NCBI GenBank assembly: GCA_002747395.1
Contig: PDPE01000027.1
Location: 1 to 64,000 of the forward strand
Length of the DNA: 64,000 nucleotides
Origin: Pseudomonadota bacterium
GTDB taxonomy: Bacteria; Pseudomonadota; Gammaproteobacteria; Pseudomonadales; Oleiphilaceae
Direction: 5' to 3'
Shown: in pieces, positions 25,214 to 34,325 of the stretch
How the letters are laid out: the number at the start of each line of letters is the position of its first letter
Numbering within the stretch: position 1 is the stretch's first letter
Made by a program: the position numbers and the translations under genes
The notes under the pieces: generated by a model
What the model was told of the DNA's origin: nothing
Database searches by the model: none
What the model saw: the letters and a program-made list of their open reading frames with translations, nothing else

Positions 25214-26575
25214 ATGAGTTCAAGTGTTCAGTGTGACCATGCAGATTCGTTTAATATGCAGTTGTTTTCTTTTTTAAGGCAGTCACCCACGCCTTTTCAT
25301 GCCGTTTTGGTGATGTCGAATATGCTGGACGAGGCCGGTTTTGAAAAATTGTCTGAATCTGATGAATGGCGGCTTGCTGACCATGGCAAATACTATGTTG
25401 TTCGAAATGGCTCATCAATTATCGCCTTTGTGAACGGAAAGGAAATTAACCCGCGTGTCGGCATGAGAATGATGGGCGCCCATACGGACAGCCCTTGCCT
25501 GAAAATCAAACCCGAGCCGGAGATCAGAAAAAAGGGCTGTTTGCAGCTCGGTGTCGAAGTCTATGGCGGGGCATTGCTGTCTCCCTGGTTTGATCGTGAC
25601 CTGTCCATCGCCGGGCGAGTGTATTATTTGAGCGAAGATGGCAAGGTTGATCACGCACTGGTTAATTTTGAACAACCGGTTGTCTTTATACCCAGCCTGG
25701 CTATCCATCTTGATCGCGAGGCAAACAAAAACAGGTCAATCAATGCACAGACCGATCTTCCTCCAATCTTGCTTCAGCAACCCGATAATGATGCTCGTAG
25801 TGGCAAGGCCGGAAATACGGATGTAACCGTCAAACCCGGATTTCGCGATATTTTGAAACAAAAACTGATCGATGATGACCCCGGATGCCGGGTGGACTCG
25901 GTGCTGGATTATGATCTGTCACTCTATGATACCCAGCCTTCAGGCTACGTCGGGTTAAACCGGGAGTTTATCGCGTCAGCCCGTCTGGATAACCTGTTAA
26001 GCTGTTTTATCGGTATTAGAGCCTTGATTGATGGTTCGGGTTCGTTGCCGGGCCTGGTCGTGTTCAATGATCACGAAGAAGTGGGCAGTATGTCGGCAGA
26101 GGGGGCGCAGGGGCCATTTTTAAAAGCCGTTCTGGAAAGGTTGACGGGCAGTGCAGGGTATTTAACCCGTTGTCTGGCAGGTTCCCTGATGTTTTCAGTG
26201 GATAACGCGCACGGTGTACACCCCAACTTTGTCGATAAACACGATGAAAATCATGGCCCCCTGATCAATCGGGGGCCGGTAATAAAGCTGAATGCGAATC
26301 AGCGATATGCGACCAACAGCCAGACAAGCTCGTTTTATAAATATCTGAGCAGCAAGGTCAATGAACCCTGCCAGTCTTTCGTTGTGCGCTCGGATATGGC
26401 ATGTGGCAGTACCATCGGGCCCATTACTGCTGGTGTAATGGGGGTAAAAACACTGGATATCGGTGTGCCCCAGTTCGCCATGCACTCGATTCGCGAGACC
26501 GCAGGTGCCAAAGACCCGTACTCGCTCTATAGAGTGCTGATTGCCTATTTCAATGAAGAGTGTTTGCCGGGTTAA
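25214..26575 (+). CDS. apeB: M18 family aspartyl aminopeptidase
   Basis: A 453-residue zinc metallopeptidase of family M18 that removes N-terminal acidic residues from peptides in the cytoplasm, usually as a dodecamer. Metal-site motifs: MGAHTDSPCLKIKP near residue 89, NDHEEVGSMSAEG near 287 with the catalytic glutamates, VDNAHGVHPN, and PQFAMHSIRE near the C-terminus with the last histidine ligand. The start is ATG 25214 (MSSSVQCDHADSF); the frame is open further upstream through the tandem repeat, which is not coding in homologues. The last 24 bases, stop included, are duplicated directly downstream. Confidence 0.94.
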   Translation: MSSSVQCDHADSFNMQLFSFLRQSPTPFHAVLVMSNMLDEAGFEKLSESDEWRLADHGKYYVVRNGSSIIAFVNGKEINPRVGMRMMGAHTDSPCLKIKPEPEIRKKGCLQLGVEVYGGALLSPWFDRDLSIAGRVYYLSEDGKVDHALVNFEQPVVFIPSLAIHLDREANKNRSINAQTDLPPILLQQPDNDARSGKAGNTDVTVKPGFRDILKQKLIDDDPGCRVDSVLDYDLSLYDTQPSGYVGLNREFIASARLDNLLSCFIGIRALIDGSGSLPGLVVFNDHEEVGSMSAEGAQGPFLKAVLERLTGSAGYLTRCLAGSLMFSVDNAHGVHPNFVDKHDENHGPLINRGPVIKLNANQRYATNSQTSSFYKYLSSKVNEPCQSFVVRSDMACGSTIGPITAGVMGVKTLDIGVPQFAMHSIRETAGAKDPYSLYRVLIAYFNEECLPG

Positions 26576-26598
26576 ATGAAGAATGTTTGCCGGGCTAA
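26552..26598 (+). repeat. Tandem duplication of the apeB 3' end
   Basis: The gene's last 24 bases (26552-26575, ending ccgggttaa) are followed directly by a 23-base near copy (26576-26598, ending ccgggctaa). The second copy keeps an ATG and a TAA but encodes nothing believable. Confidence 0.8.
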
Positions 26599-26765
26599 TT
26601 GTGTCGTGTTTCTGCCTGATCTATCGGCGGAGTGCGTTCGTGGAGTGATTGAAAGCAGGATATCAAGGATCAGGCACTGCAACAAATCTGATAAACAGGA
26701 TGTGCGGTTCAATTGTTTCGGATGGTGGCTGAAGGGCACTGCTGAAGGTTCTGCCGCTGAAAAGT

Positions 26766-26841
26766 GGCTCCTCGAGCTGGGCTTGAACCAGCGACCCACG
26801 GATTAACAGTCCGTTGCTCTACCAACTGAGCTATCGAGGAA
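26766..26841 (-). tRNA. tRNA-Asn (GTT)
   Basis: A complete 76-base cloverleaf read on the minus strand. The acceptor stem pairs TCCTCGA with TCGAGGA, the D arm is GCTCAGTTGGTAGAGC, the anticodon loop is CTGTTAA with anticodon GTT, the T arm contains GGTTCAAGCC, and the 3' GCCA end is encoded. A well-formed promoter lies just upstream. Confidence 0.97.
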
Positions 26842-26859
26842 CGTTGACAGCGGCGCGAA

Positions 26860-26888
26860 TAGTAATCGGAATCGGGGTGTGCGTCAAT
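26860..26888 (-). promoter_or_regulatory. Promoter of tRNA-Asn
   Basis: On the minus strand TTGACG (26883-26888) and TACTAT (26860-26865) are exactly 17 bases apart. The bases after the -10 are TCGCGCCGC, a GC-rich discriminator as found at stringently controlled stable-RNA promoters. Confidence 0.75.
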
Positions 26889-26903
26889 ACCTTTCTTAAT
26901 TAA

Positions 26904-26921
26904 GATCAATCAGGATTGATC
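26904..26921. promoter_or_regulatory. Perfect 18-bp dyad near the tRNA promoter
   Basis: gatcaatc and gattgatc with a 2-base gap form a perfect palindrome about 16 bases upstream of the tRNA-Asn -35 box. It resembles an operator for a dimeric regulator. The TTGAT/ATCAA halves recall FNR sites, but the order and spacing are wrong for FNR. Confidence 0.4.
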
Positions 26922-27009
26922 AGAATGGTACATCTGTCCGGAGTGGCCCAGGTGCCACCCACGCAGACACTTCATCCGGTGGGGCTGGCACTTGAGGCTC
27001 CGGGTTTGA

Positions 27010-27090
27010 TCAGAGCGCAATGAACAAACAGATGGAAAACGCAATCAAACTACCGATTGTGGTATACATCAGTGATTTGGATTTGGTCAT
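27010..27090 (-). CDS. Possible small membrane protein (26 residues)
   Basis: An ATG at 27090 opens a 26-codon frame encoding MTKSKSLMYTTIGSLIAF followed by SICLFIAL and a TGA stop. The peptide is a short basic N-terminus followed by one membrane helix. A gggat sequence lies about 9 bases before the ATG. It sits in the 410-base gap between tRNA-Asn and miaE, transcribed away from miaE. No homologue is known to me, so this is a candidate only. Confidence 0.4.
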   Translation of the reverse strand: MTKSKSLMYTTIGSLIAFSICLFIAL

Positions 27091-27252
27091 TATTATTATC
27101 CCGTTTTGACTATTACTATTAACTATCTCCCTACATTGACAATGTACCAATAGACGGCGCTTTTTACAAATTTCCAACCTGATAAATTTTTTGTTTACGA
27201 AGGTGTGCGAAACGCGTTAGCCTGAGACTGATTTCATTTTTTGGGAAAAACC

Positions 27253-27825
27253 ATGTTCAAATTGAGATTTAAAACCGGTTCTGAATGGACTGATGCCGTA
27301 TTGGCCGATTTTGATCGTTTTTTGCTGGACCACGCATCGGCAGAGAAAAAAGCCTCGGGTATGGCGGTGTCCATGATATCTCACTATCCGGATCGGCCCG
27401 AGCTGGTTTCACAGATGGCCGAAGTCGCCGTTGAGGAAATGGTACATTTTCGTGAAGTGCTCAAGCTGATTCTGGAAAGAGGGTTGGTACCTGTGGCTGA
27501 TACCAAAGATGAGTATGTTAACAGCCTCAGAAAAGAGATTCGAAAAGGCACGGATGTTTATATGATGGATCGACTGATCCTTGGCAGTGTTATAGAGGCC
27601 AGGGGTCATGAACGTTTTGGCCTGGTGGCGGATGCGTTGCCACCAGGGCGCATGAAACGCTTCTACCAATCAATTACCAGGTCAGAGGATCGTCATCAAT
27701 TTGTGTTTCTGGATCTGGCATTGAAGTATTTACCAGAGGATGAAGTCCTTGAGCGTCTGGATTACCTGCTGGATCGGGAAGCGGCGATTATCAGTGAACA
27801 GGCCATTGCGGCAGCATTGCATTAG
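27253..27825 (+). CDS. miaE: tRNA-(ms2io6A)-hydroxylase
   Basis: MiaE is a non-heme diiron monooxygenase that hydroxylates the isopentenyl group of the ms2i6A37 base in tRNAs reading UNN codons, using oxygen. The 190-residue protein is a four-helix bundle with the carboxylate/histidine ligands in VEEMVHFREV, EARGHERF and SEDRHQFVFLDL. The ATG at 27253 is preceded by ttgggaaa; a TTG four codons upstream is in frame but not needed. It needs MiaA and MiaB, which are not in this window. First of three same-strand genes with the glycosyltransferase and hydrolase following. Confidence 0.92.
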   Translation: MFKLRFKTGSEWTDAVLADFDRFLLDHASAEKKASGMAVSMISHYPDRPELVSQMAEVAVEEMVHFREVLKLILERGLVPVADTKDEYVNSLRKEIRKGTDVYMMDRLILGSVIEARGHERFGLVADALPPGRMKRFYQSITRSEDRHQFVFLDLALKYLPEDEVLERLDYLLDREAAIISEQAIAAALH

Positions 27826-27860
27826 TCGGGTCGTTCCACAGAAACTGGCCTGCCAAAAAA

Positions 27861-29243
27861 ATGCCCGCGAATAAAAATCTGGAAAAATATCTCGCCAATT
27901 ACGCAGAGCCCGAAGTTGTCGGGCTCTGTTCTTACCCTGTGAGAGCTGGAAAATACACTCACTGCATCGTCATACCCTGTTATAACGAGTCGATTTCCAG
28001 TATCTGTCGCCTTTTTGAGCGGGTTTCCGGAATAGAAACCCTGTTGGCCGTTATTGTCGTCAATGCACCTGACAGTGCGTCATCTTTATCCCTGGCCAAT
28101 ACAAGGGAATTGTTACGCGCATTGTCAGCCTGCTTTTCGGTCGAACGGCCGCTTTCAGAAAATCTGATTCTGCTGGAAAAGCCTGAAAACCGATTACCTG
28201 ATCTATTACTTGTTGACCGCTGCTCTGTTGGCAGACTTATACCCGACAAACAGGGAGTGGGTCTGGCTCGTAAAATCGGGGCAGATATTGCCTGCTATTT
28301 GTATTCTCAGAGCCTGATTGACAGTCCGCTGGTGTTCAATACCGATGCTGACGTGGTGTTGCCCGAATCCTATCTGCGTGATGGAAACCGCTCTTATCAA
28401 TCCCCCGGCATTGCCGCTCTGGTGTTTCCCTTTGAGCATTATGTCGATGATGTGCAGGTCAGAGTCGAGTCTGTGGGGGCAGGCCATGTTGACAACAGAG
28501 AGCTTGCCAGAGTCATCCGGTTTTACGAGTTGTCCATGCGTTATTACGCAGACAGTTTGCGTGGTGCAGGGTCCGGCTATGGTTTCACGACCATAGGCAG
28601 TACCATCGCGTTTGATTTAAATCGATATGCAATGGTGAGAGGGTTTCCAAAGCGGGCCGGTGGTGAGGATTTCTATTTGCTGAATAAAATGGCCAAGGTG
28701 GGGGAGGTTCTTTCGCTTCAAACCGGTGCTATCCGGATCGCCGGCAGGCTGAGTGATCGCGTTCCTTTTGGCACCGGGCCGGCGTTGTCGAAATTGATGT
28801 ATAAAAACAGCCTTGTTGATCTTGCATACTGGTATCACCCCGACATTTTTCTTCGGTTGAGGTTGTGGTTGAAGCTGTTAAAATTGAGCTGGTGCGTTCA
28901 GCCGGGCGAACGGTCTGATACTCCCGTCACTTTTTTGGAAAAATTGTTGTACGAATCGGGGCTCAAGGAGACCGAACCGGAATACGCTGAGCTGTTGCAC
29001 TATGGGTTGTTCATTCATCTTGACCAGTTTTTAATGAAGGCAAAGCGACAATTCAGAACACAAGAGCGATATGATAAACAGATCAATGACTGGTTCGATG
29101 CCTTCAAAACGCTTAAATTTGTACACTTTTTTCGCGATAATTATTACCCTTCAGTTTCAATGCTGTTTGTCCGTGACCAGGTAGAAACCATTGCTCCGGG
29201 TCTGTTACCAAAAATTGAACGGTTCTTATCCTGTTATGACTGA
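27861..29243 (+). CDS. Glycosyltransferase family 2-like protein
   Basis: A 460-residue protein with an N-terminal GT-A fold. CIVIPCYNESISSICRLFERV is the nucleotide-sugar binding start, FNTDADVVLPESYL carries the DxD-like metal motif, and RAGGEDFYLLNKMAK matches the ED acceptor-site motif of GT2 enzymes. The C-terminal 150 residues are helical and not assigned. No membrane segments are seen, so the product may be a soluble transferase. The 3' end overlaps the following hydrolase by 8 bases, implying coupled expression. Donor and acceptor are unknown. Confidence 0.78.
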   Translation: MPANKNLEKYLANYAEPEVVGLCSYPVRAGKYTHCIVIPCYNESISSICRLFERVSGIETLLAVIVVNAPDSASSLSLANTRELLRALSACFSVERPLSENLILLEKPENRLPDLLLVDRCSVGRLIPDKQGVGLARKIGADIACYLYSQSLIDSPLVFNTDADVVLPESYLRDGNRSYQSPGIAALVFPFEHYVDDVQVRVESVGAGHVDNRELARVIRFYELSMRYYADSLRGAGSGYGFTTIGSTIAFDLNRYAMVRGFPKRAGGEDFYLLNKMAKVGEVLSLQTGAIRIAGRLSDRVPFGTGPALSKLMYKNSLVDLAYWYHPDIFLRLRLWLKLLKLSWCVQPGERSDTPVTFLEKLLYESGLKETEPEYAELLHYGLFIHLDQFLMKAKRQFRTQERYDKQINDWFDAFKTLKFVHFFRDNYYPSVSMLFVRDQVETIAPGLLPKIERFLSCYD

Positions 29244-30129
29244 TTCTCTGATTTCAAGGCTGTCTCCGTGGGAGTACCCCGTTAACGGGCTCGTTTTGCG
29301 AGGCTGGCATACCGAACCTACCGGCAAGCCGGTGATACATTTTATTCATGGCAATGGCTTCAGTGCCCTGACTTATTCCCCCTTTCTTGCACTTTTGGCA
29401 GAACATTATGATTTGTTCCTTTCCAATATTCAGGCTCATGGTGGCAGTGATTCGGGTGATTATTTTCACGGATGGAATGAAAACGCGCGCTATTGCCATG
29501 AGGCATGGAAAAATCTCGGTAAACCCTGGCAAGGTGTGCGTAAAATTGCCATGGGGCACAGTTTTGGTGGCGTGTTGTCTGCGTTGATTACAGGCTCGTC
29601 CGACCACGATTTTGATGAGCTTCTGATGCTGGATCCGGTTTTATTCTCGCGCTCGATGATTGGTGTAATGGCGTTGACTGAAACCATGGGAATAGGGTCG
29701 ATTAACAAGCTGGTGGACAAAGCACTGAAACGGCGCTCCAGGTGGCCTTGCCGGGAAGAGGTGGTTAAATCCCTGGAAGGAAAGGGCATGTTTTCCGGCT
29801 GGCACCCGGACGCATTGCAGGCATATGCTGATTATTCCACTCGAAGTGAGCCGGATGGTTCGGTTTCCCTTATGTGTCCGCCGGAAATCGAGGCCCGGAT
29901 TTTTGGCAGTTACCCGCGAAAGTTGTGGTCGAGTGTTAAAAATATCAACACGCCTGTGACCGTGATTTATGGCGAAAAAACCTACCCCTTTGTTCCGCGT
30001 GCCGCGATCAGGCTGAAAAAAATCAACAAAAGGGCGAAAGTGATCAGTTGCCCCGGTGGTCACTGTTTTATGCAGGAAGACTTCCACTCAGCAGCAGAGC
30101 TTTGTCTCGATGTGCTGAGTGGGCGTTAG
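29236..30129 (+). CDS. Alpha/beta hydrolase
   Basis: A 297-residue alpha/beta-hydrolase fold enzyme. It has the oxyanion segment HFIHGNGFSALTYSPF, the nucleophile elbow MGHSFGGVLS, an acidic residue in VIYGEKTYPF and the catalytic histidine in PGGHCFMQED. The start is ATG 29236 (MTDSLISRL), which overlaps the preceding glycosyltransferase by 8 bases; a longer in-frame start at 29191 lies deeper in that gene. The ester or amide substrate is unknown, but the overlap with a glycosyltransferase suggests a shared pathway. Confidence 0.85.
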   Translation: MTDSLISRLSPWEYPVNGLVLRGWHTEPTGKPVIHFIHGNGFSALTYSPFLALLAEHYDLFLSNIQAHGGSDSGDYFHGWNENARYCHEAWKNLGKPWQGVRKIAMGHSFGGVLSALITGSSDHDFDELLMLDPVLFSRSMIGVMALTETMGIGSINKLVDKALKRRSRWPCREEVVKSLEGKGMFSGWHPDALQAYADYSTRSEPDGSVSLMCPPEIEARIFGSYPRKLWSSVKNINTPVTVIYGEKTYPFVPRAAIRLKKINKRAKVISCPGGHCFMQEDFHSAAELCLDVLSGR

Positions 30130-30149
30130 CATCGCTGGTGCCTGGTGAA

Positions 30150-31319
30150 TTATAGCGCTCTGACGTTAATGACATGCTCGACGGCTTTGATTTCCGCCAG
30201 AACGTCCTCGGATGGTTGCTGTTCTACATCAAGAATGTTGTAGGCAAGGTCGTTCCGGCTCCTGTTCAGCATGTCGACCACATTGATGTTTCGCTCGGCC
30301 AGCACGGATAGTACCTGGCCCAGTACACCGGAAACATTATTGTTGGCAAAGGTGATTCGGTGCCCCCCGTTGCGTTCCATGTGTATGTTGGGGAAGTTGA
30401 CCGAGTTTTTGATATTCCCGTTTTCCAGGAAGTCGACCATTTGTGTCGCTGCCATAACGGCGCAGTTCTCCTCGGCCTCATTGGTGCTGGCACCAATGTG
30501 TGGCATAAGCAATGCGTTGGCCAGAGGCAGCAGTTCCGGTGACGGAAAATCGGATACATACTTGCCAACGGTGCCGTCCTGAAGTGCCTGAACCATATCT
30601 GCTGTGTTGACGATCTCTGCCCGGGCAAAATTGACGACGACCAATCCTTTTTTTGCTGATTTCAGGGAGTCACTGTTGATCAGGTTTTTTGTTGCATCAA
30701 TGGCGGGCACATGCAGCGTAATAAAGTCTGAGTGGGCAAGGAGGGATTGCAGGTTTTCCATTTTCCTGACGTTGCTGGAAAGTCTCCAGGCTGCTTCAAC
30801 GGATATCGCCGGGTCGTAACCGACCACTTTCATGCCCAGCGCAAGCGCCGTGTTGGCGACTTCGGAGCCAATCGCACCCAAACCAACGACACCGAGCGTT
30901 TTGCCGGCCAGTTCGATGCCCTTGAACTGTTTCTTTTCCTTTTCCATTAACCTGGACAGTTCTGCGCCATCCGTGATGGCAGTCTGGCCTTTGATGTATT
31001 CCATGCTCTGGGATATGCCCCGGCAGCCAAGCAATAAACCGGCAAGTACCAGTTCCTTTACGGCATTGGCATTGGCGCCGGGAGTATTGAATACGACAAT
31101 GCCTTTTTCAGAGCAAGCCTGAACGGGAACGTTATTGGTACCGGCACCAGCGCGGGCGATGGCCTGTACACTTTCTGGCAGAGGCTCGTCATGCAATTTC
31201 TGGCTACGCAGGACAATGCCGTCAGGGTGCTGAATTTCACTGGCTACTTCATATTTGTCTCGTGGAAAAATTTCCAGTCCTTTGAGGGCAATCTGGTTAT
31301 ATGTCTTAATTTTCTTCAT
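30150..31319 (-). CDS. serA: D-3-phosphoglycerate dehydrogenase
   Basis: SerA oxidises 3-phosphoglycerate to 3-phosphohydroxypyruvate with NAD, the first step of serine synthesis. The 389-residue protein has the substrate domain start (KTYNQIALKGLEIF), RAGAGTNNVPVQACSEKGI, the Rossmann loop GVVGLGAIGSEVA at about 140, NFARAEIVN, MPHIGASTNEAEENCA with the catalytic His, and a C-terminal ACT domain (about 315-389) that may bind serine. It is the shorter 390-residue type. It lies 184 bases downstream of serC on the same strand, with a hairpin and tandem repeats in between and near its start. Confidence 0.95.
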   Translation of the reverse strand: MKKIKTYNQIALKGLEIFPRDKYEVASEIQHPDGIVLRSQKLHDEPLPESVQAIARAGAGTNNVPVQACSEKGIVVFNTPGANANAVKELVLAGLLLGCRGISQSMEYIKGQTAITDGAELSRLMEKEKKQFKGIELAGKTLGVVGLGAIGSEVANTALALGMKVVGYDPAISVEAAWRLSSNVRKMENLQSLLAHSDFITLHVPAIDATKNLINSDSLKSAKKGLVVVNFARAEIVNTADMVQALQDGTVGKYVSDFPSPELLPLANALLMPHIGASTNEAEENCAVMAATQMVDFLENGNIKNSVNFPNIHMERNGGHRITFANNNVSGVLGQVLSVLAERNINVVDMLNRSRNDLAYNILDVEQQPSEDVLAEIKAVEHVINVRAL

Positions 31320-31334
31320 ATTTTTTTGACTCTT

Positions 31335-31366
31335 GTATTTTGATAACGATGTATTTTGACAACGAT
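31335..31366. repeat. Tandem duplication upstream of serA
   Basis: gtattttgataacgat and gtattttgacaacgat follow each other with one mismatch, 15 bases before the serA start codon. A second, weaker pair (ctttatggctgtata and ttttatgactataca) follows at about 31372-31403. Confidence 0.7.
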
Positions 31367-31455
31367 ACAGGCTTTATGGCTGTATAAGTTTTATGACTAT
31401 ACAGAAGAGCACGTGGAAGAGCGCTTGCTCAAGTCCGGGCTGGCCGCTGAATGAG

Positions 31456-31483
31456 GGACGCAGCCAGTGGCCAGGCTGCGTCC
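31456..31483. terminator. Strong hairpin between serC and serA
   Basis: Perfect 10-bp arms ggacgcagcc and ggctgcgtcc with an 8-base loop, 20 bases after the serC stop. No T-run follows on the minus strand, so it may act as a partial terminator or protect the serC mRNA end. Confidence 0.5.
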
Positions 31484-31503
31484 GTAGTTGGTCACCGTTC
31501 CGG

Positions 31504-32619
31504 TCAGGCTTTGACTTGTTCAAAGGCCCAGGCCAGCCAGGGCATCAGGGCTTCTACGTCTGCTTTTTCTACCGTGCTGCCGCACCACAGGCGCAAGCCG
31601 GCCGGGGCATCCCGGTATGCGCCGATATCATAGGCAACCTGGTTATCGGCAAGCAGCTTGACCATGCTTTTAATCTGCGCGGCAGTCAGATCCAGCTTCA
31701 GGCAAACACTGGTATTGGAGCGAATCTCAGGCGTTTCTGCCAGGAAGTCGATCCAGTCGTGGTTGGCGACAAACTCCTCGATCAAGGCCAGGTTGTCTTT
31801 GGATTTCTGAATACAGGCTGCAACGCCACCGATCTGTTCAACCCAGGCCAGAGCATCGAGGTAGTCTGCGACACAAAGCATCGAGGGGGTATTGATCGTT
31901 TCCCCGACAAAAACGCCTTCGATCAGTTTGCCGCCTTTGGTCAACCGGAACACCTTGGGCATCGGCCAGGCAGGAGTGTAGCTTTCCAGCCGTTCAACGG
32001 CTTTCGGGCTGAGAATCAGCATTCCGTGCGCTCCTTCACCACCCAGTACTTTTTGCCAGCTGAACGTCACCACATCCAGCTTTTCCCAGGGTATTTCCAT
32101 GGCGAATACGGCGGAGGTGGCATCGCAAATGGTCAAGCCTGTCCGACTATCGCTGATCCACTCGCCATCGGGTACTTTGACGCCGGATGTGGTGCCGTTC
32201 CAGGTAAAGACGATATCGTGGTCAGGATTGGCCTGGCCCATATCGGGTAACTGACCGTAGTCGGCATCATATTTATTGACATTTTCAAGTTTCAATTGCT
32301 TGACGATATCCGTCACCCAGCCTGAGCCGAATGACTCCCAGGCGAATACGTCTACCGGACGCTGCCCCAGTAATGACCACATGGCCATTTCCATTGCGCC
32401 TGTGTCAGAACCGGGAACAACGCCAACCCGGTAGCCTTCGGGCAATCCCAGGATCTTTGCCGTATCGAGGCAGGCCTTTTTGAGGGCGGCCTTGCCCACA
32501 GAGGAACGGTGAGAACGGCCGAGGGTAGAGGTATCCAGCCCGGAGACCTGGTAGCCTGGTCGCTTGCTGCATGGGCCGGAAGAAAAGTTGGGGTTAGCCG
32601 GTTTGATAGATGGAGCCAT
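31504..32619 (-). CDS. serC: Phosphoserine transaminase (Methanosarcina-type)
   Basis: SerC converts 3-phosphohydroxypyruvate and glutamate to phosphoserine using pyridoxal phosphate. The 371-residue protein has the class V fold with [46 protein letters not shown] and the PLP lysine in [14 protein letters not shown] (Lys190). This is the type first described from Methanosarcina and common in alphaproteobacteria rather than the shorter enteric SerC. The gene is next to serA, so serine synthesis is encoded as a pair. It is divergent from the davD/gabD gene. Confidence 0.92.
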   Translation of the reverse strand: MAPSIKPANPNFSSGPCSKRPGYQVSGLDTSTLGRSHRSSVGKAALKKACLDTAKILGLPEGYRVGVVPGSDTGAMEMAMWSLLGQRPVDVFAWESFGSGWVTDIVKQLKLENVNKYDADYGQLPDMGQANPDHDIVFTWNGTTSGVKVPDGEWISDSRTGLTICDATSAVFAMEIPWEKLDVVTFSWQKVLGGEGAHGMLILSPKAVERLESYTPAWPMPKVFRLTKGGKLIEGVFVGETINTPSMLCVADYLDALAWVEQIGGVAACIQKSKDNLALIEEFVANHDWIDFLAETPEIRSNTSVCLKLDLTAAQIKSMVKLLADNQVAYDIGAYRDAPAGLRLWCGSTVEKADVEALMPWLAWAFEQVKA

Positions 32620-32752
32620 GAATTTGCCTCACTAAATACGATGTTGATGTTTGATAGCCTGAATATGGCGGGGCTAAACAGTAGTAAACTCTGGGCCAAA
32701 AGTAAATCCAAACAGGCAGATATCTTGGGTGAACTTTGTAATATCTGATGTT

Positions 32753-32793
32753 CAGGCTATGATTGCCTCGTTACAGGCCGTGATTGTCGATTA
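32753..32793. repeat. Degenerate tandem duplication before the davD/gabD gene
   Basis: caggctatgattgcctcgtta is followed directly by caggccgtgattgtcgatta, an imperfect copy of 20-21 bases, 27 bases before the start codon of the aldehyde dehydrogenase gene. Confidence 0.5.
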
Positions 32794-32820
32794 AAAGAGC
32801 AAAGGGTTCTTGGGGGGGAT

Positions 32821-34296
32821 ATGCGTGATAACCAGTTTAATAATCCGAAAATTATCCGGCAACAGGCTTTTGTTGCCGGAGCCTGGTGCGCTGCCGATAA
32901 CGGCACTGTATGTAAGGTGGATAACCCGGCTACAGGTGAAGTACTTGGCACGGTGCCCGGTCTGGGGGAAGTGGAAACCCGCCGGGCCATAGCCGGCGCT
33001 ACGCTTGCTCAAAAGTCGTGGGCTCTGAAGACCGGGAAAGAACGCAGTGCGGTTTTACGAAAATGGCACGATTTGATGTTCGATAACAGTGATGATCTGG
33101 CGCTTTTACTGACGCTGGAGCAGGGTAAGCCTGTTGCCGAATCGAAAGGTGAGATTCTGACCGGGCTGGGATATCTGGAGTGGTTTGCCGAGGAAGCAAA
33201 ACGGAATTATGGCGATGTTATCCCCGGGCATCTGTCCGACAAACGCCTCTTGACCATCAAACAGCCGGTCGGGGTAGTCGCTGCGATTACGCCGTGGAAT
33301 TTTCCTCACCTGATGATCAGCCGGAAAGTGGCTCCTGCACTTGCCGCGGGTTGTGCCATCGTGGTCAAACCGGCACTGGAAACGCCATTTTCTGCTCTGG
33401 CCATGGCGTATCTGGCGCAGGAAGCAGGTATTCCTGATGGCCTTTTCAGTGTCGTTACCGGCGATGCGGAGCCGATTGCCGGTGAGCTGACAGGTAACCC
33501 CGTGGTGCGCAAACTGTCTTTTACAGGCTCGACTCCTGTAGGTAAACTCTTGATGCGGCAATGTGCTGATCACGTTAAAAAGCTGACCCTGGAACTGGGC
33601 GGGAATGCACCTTTTATTGTGTTTGACGATGCCGATGTCGATGCTGCGGTCGAGGGTGCCATAGCCAGCAAGTTCCGCAATAGCGGTCAGACCTGCGTCT
33701 GTGCCAATCGCTTTTTTGTGCAGGACAATATCTATGACGAGTTTGTGCGAAAGTTTGCCGATGCCATTCATACGCAACTTGTTCCGGGCAGCGGAGTGGA
33801 ACCGGGTGTAACCCAGGGCCCTCTGATCAGTGAGCAATCTGTCAAACGTACACAGGCCTTGGTGGATGATGCCATCGCGAAAGGGGCGACGGTTTTAACT
33901 GCCCCGCGAGATAATATCCTGTCTGACGGGTACTTTTTCGCCCCCGTAGCGCTTGGTGAGGTAAATACGGGCATGCGTGTTGTTCAGGAAGAACTGTTTG
34001 CACCCGTTGCACCACTGCTGCGTTTTAAGGATGAGGATGAGGTGGTTTCGCTTGCCAATCAGACGAACTATGGTCTGGCGGGCTATTTGTACAGCCGTGA
34101 CCATAGTCGTATCTGGCGGGTAGCCGAAGCGCTTGAGACGGGCATGGTCGGTGTCAACACGGGTATGATCACTACCGAACTTGCTCCCTTTGGTGGTATC
34201 AAGGAGTCGGGGTTGGGGCGTGAAGGGTCGCGTTACGGCATGGAAGACTATATTGAGATCAAATACATTTGCCTGGACGTCAACCAGGATGGATGA
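32821..34296 (+). CDS. gabD: NAD(P)-dependent glutarate/succinate-semialdehyde dehydrogenase
   Basis: A 491-residue aldehyde dehydrogenase that oxidises succinate semialdehyde or glutarate semialdehyde to the diacid. It has [20 protein letters not shown], the catalytic glutamate in LELGGNAP (Glu258) and the nucleophile in [10 protein letters not shown] (Cys292), with family C-terminus [21 protein letters not shown] run lies just before the ATG. The neighbour 29 bases downstream is glutaryl-CoA dehydrogenase, which favours the glutarate (DavD) role in lysine or 5-aminovalerate breakdown. The link from glutarate to glutaryl-CoA (a CoA-transferase) is not encoded here. Confidence 0.9.
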   Translation: MRDNQFNNPKIIRQQAFVAGAWCAADNGTVCKVDNPATGEVLGTVPGLGEVETRRAIAGATLAQKSWALKTGKERSAVLRKWHDLMFDNSDDLALLLTLEQGKPVAESKGEILTGLGYLEWFAEEAKRNYGDVIPGHLSDKRLLTIKQPVGVVAAITPWNFPHLMISRKVAPALAAGCAIVVKPALETPFSALAMAYLAQEAGIPDGLFSVVTGDAEPIAGELTGNPVVRKLSFTGSTPVGKLLMRQCADHVKKLTLELGGNAPFIVFDDADVDAAVEGAIASKFRNSGQTCVCANRFFVQDNIYDEFVRKFADAIHTQLVPGSGVEPGVTQGPLISEQSVKRTQALVDDAIAKGATVLTAPRDNILSDGYFFAPVALGEVNTGMRVVQEELFAPVAPLLRFKDEDEVVSLANQTNYGLAGYLYSRDHSRIWRVAEALETGMVGVNTGMITTELAPFGGIKESGLGREGSRYGMEDYIEIKYICLDVNQDG

Positions 34297-34325
34297 AGAA
34301 TGGAAATGAACGGCAGGAGATAAAA

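Larger units (their letters stand above)
26842..27252. other. 411-base gap between tRNA-Asn and miaE
   Basis: The gap holds the tRNA promoter, the 18-bp dyad and the small membrane frame listed separately. A GC-rich stretch (26939-27003) contains gtggcccaggtgccac and ggtggggctggcac, which can pair with each other. Upstream of miaE no clear promoter can be named. Confidence 0.5.

Noticed and set aside
26576..26806. 76-codon frame after apeB
   Set aside because: It starts in the duplicated apeB end and runs into the tRNA gene. No homology.
31393..32250. A 285-codon open frame antisense to serC
   Set aside because: It lies fully within serC on the opposite strand, has no recognisable domain, and is rich in Gly/Arg/Gln in a way typical of shadow frames.
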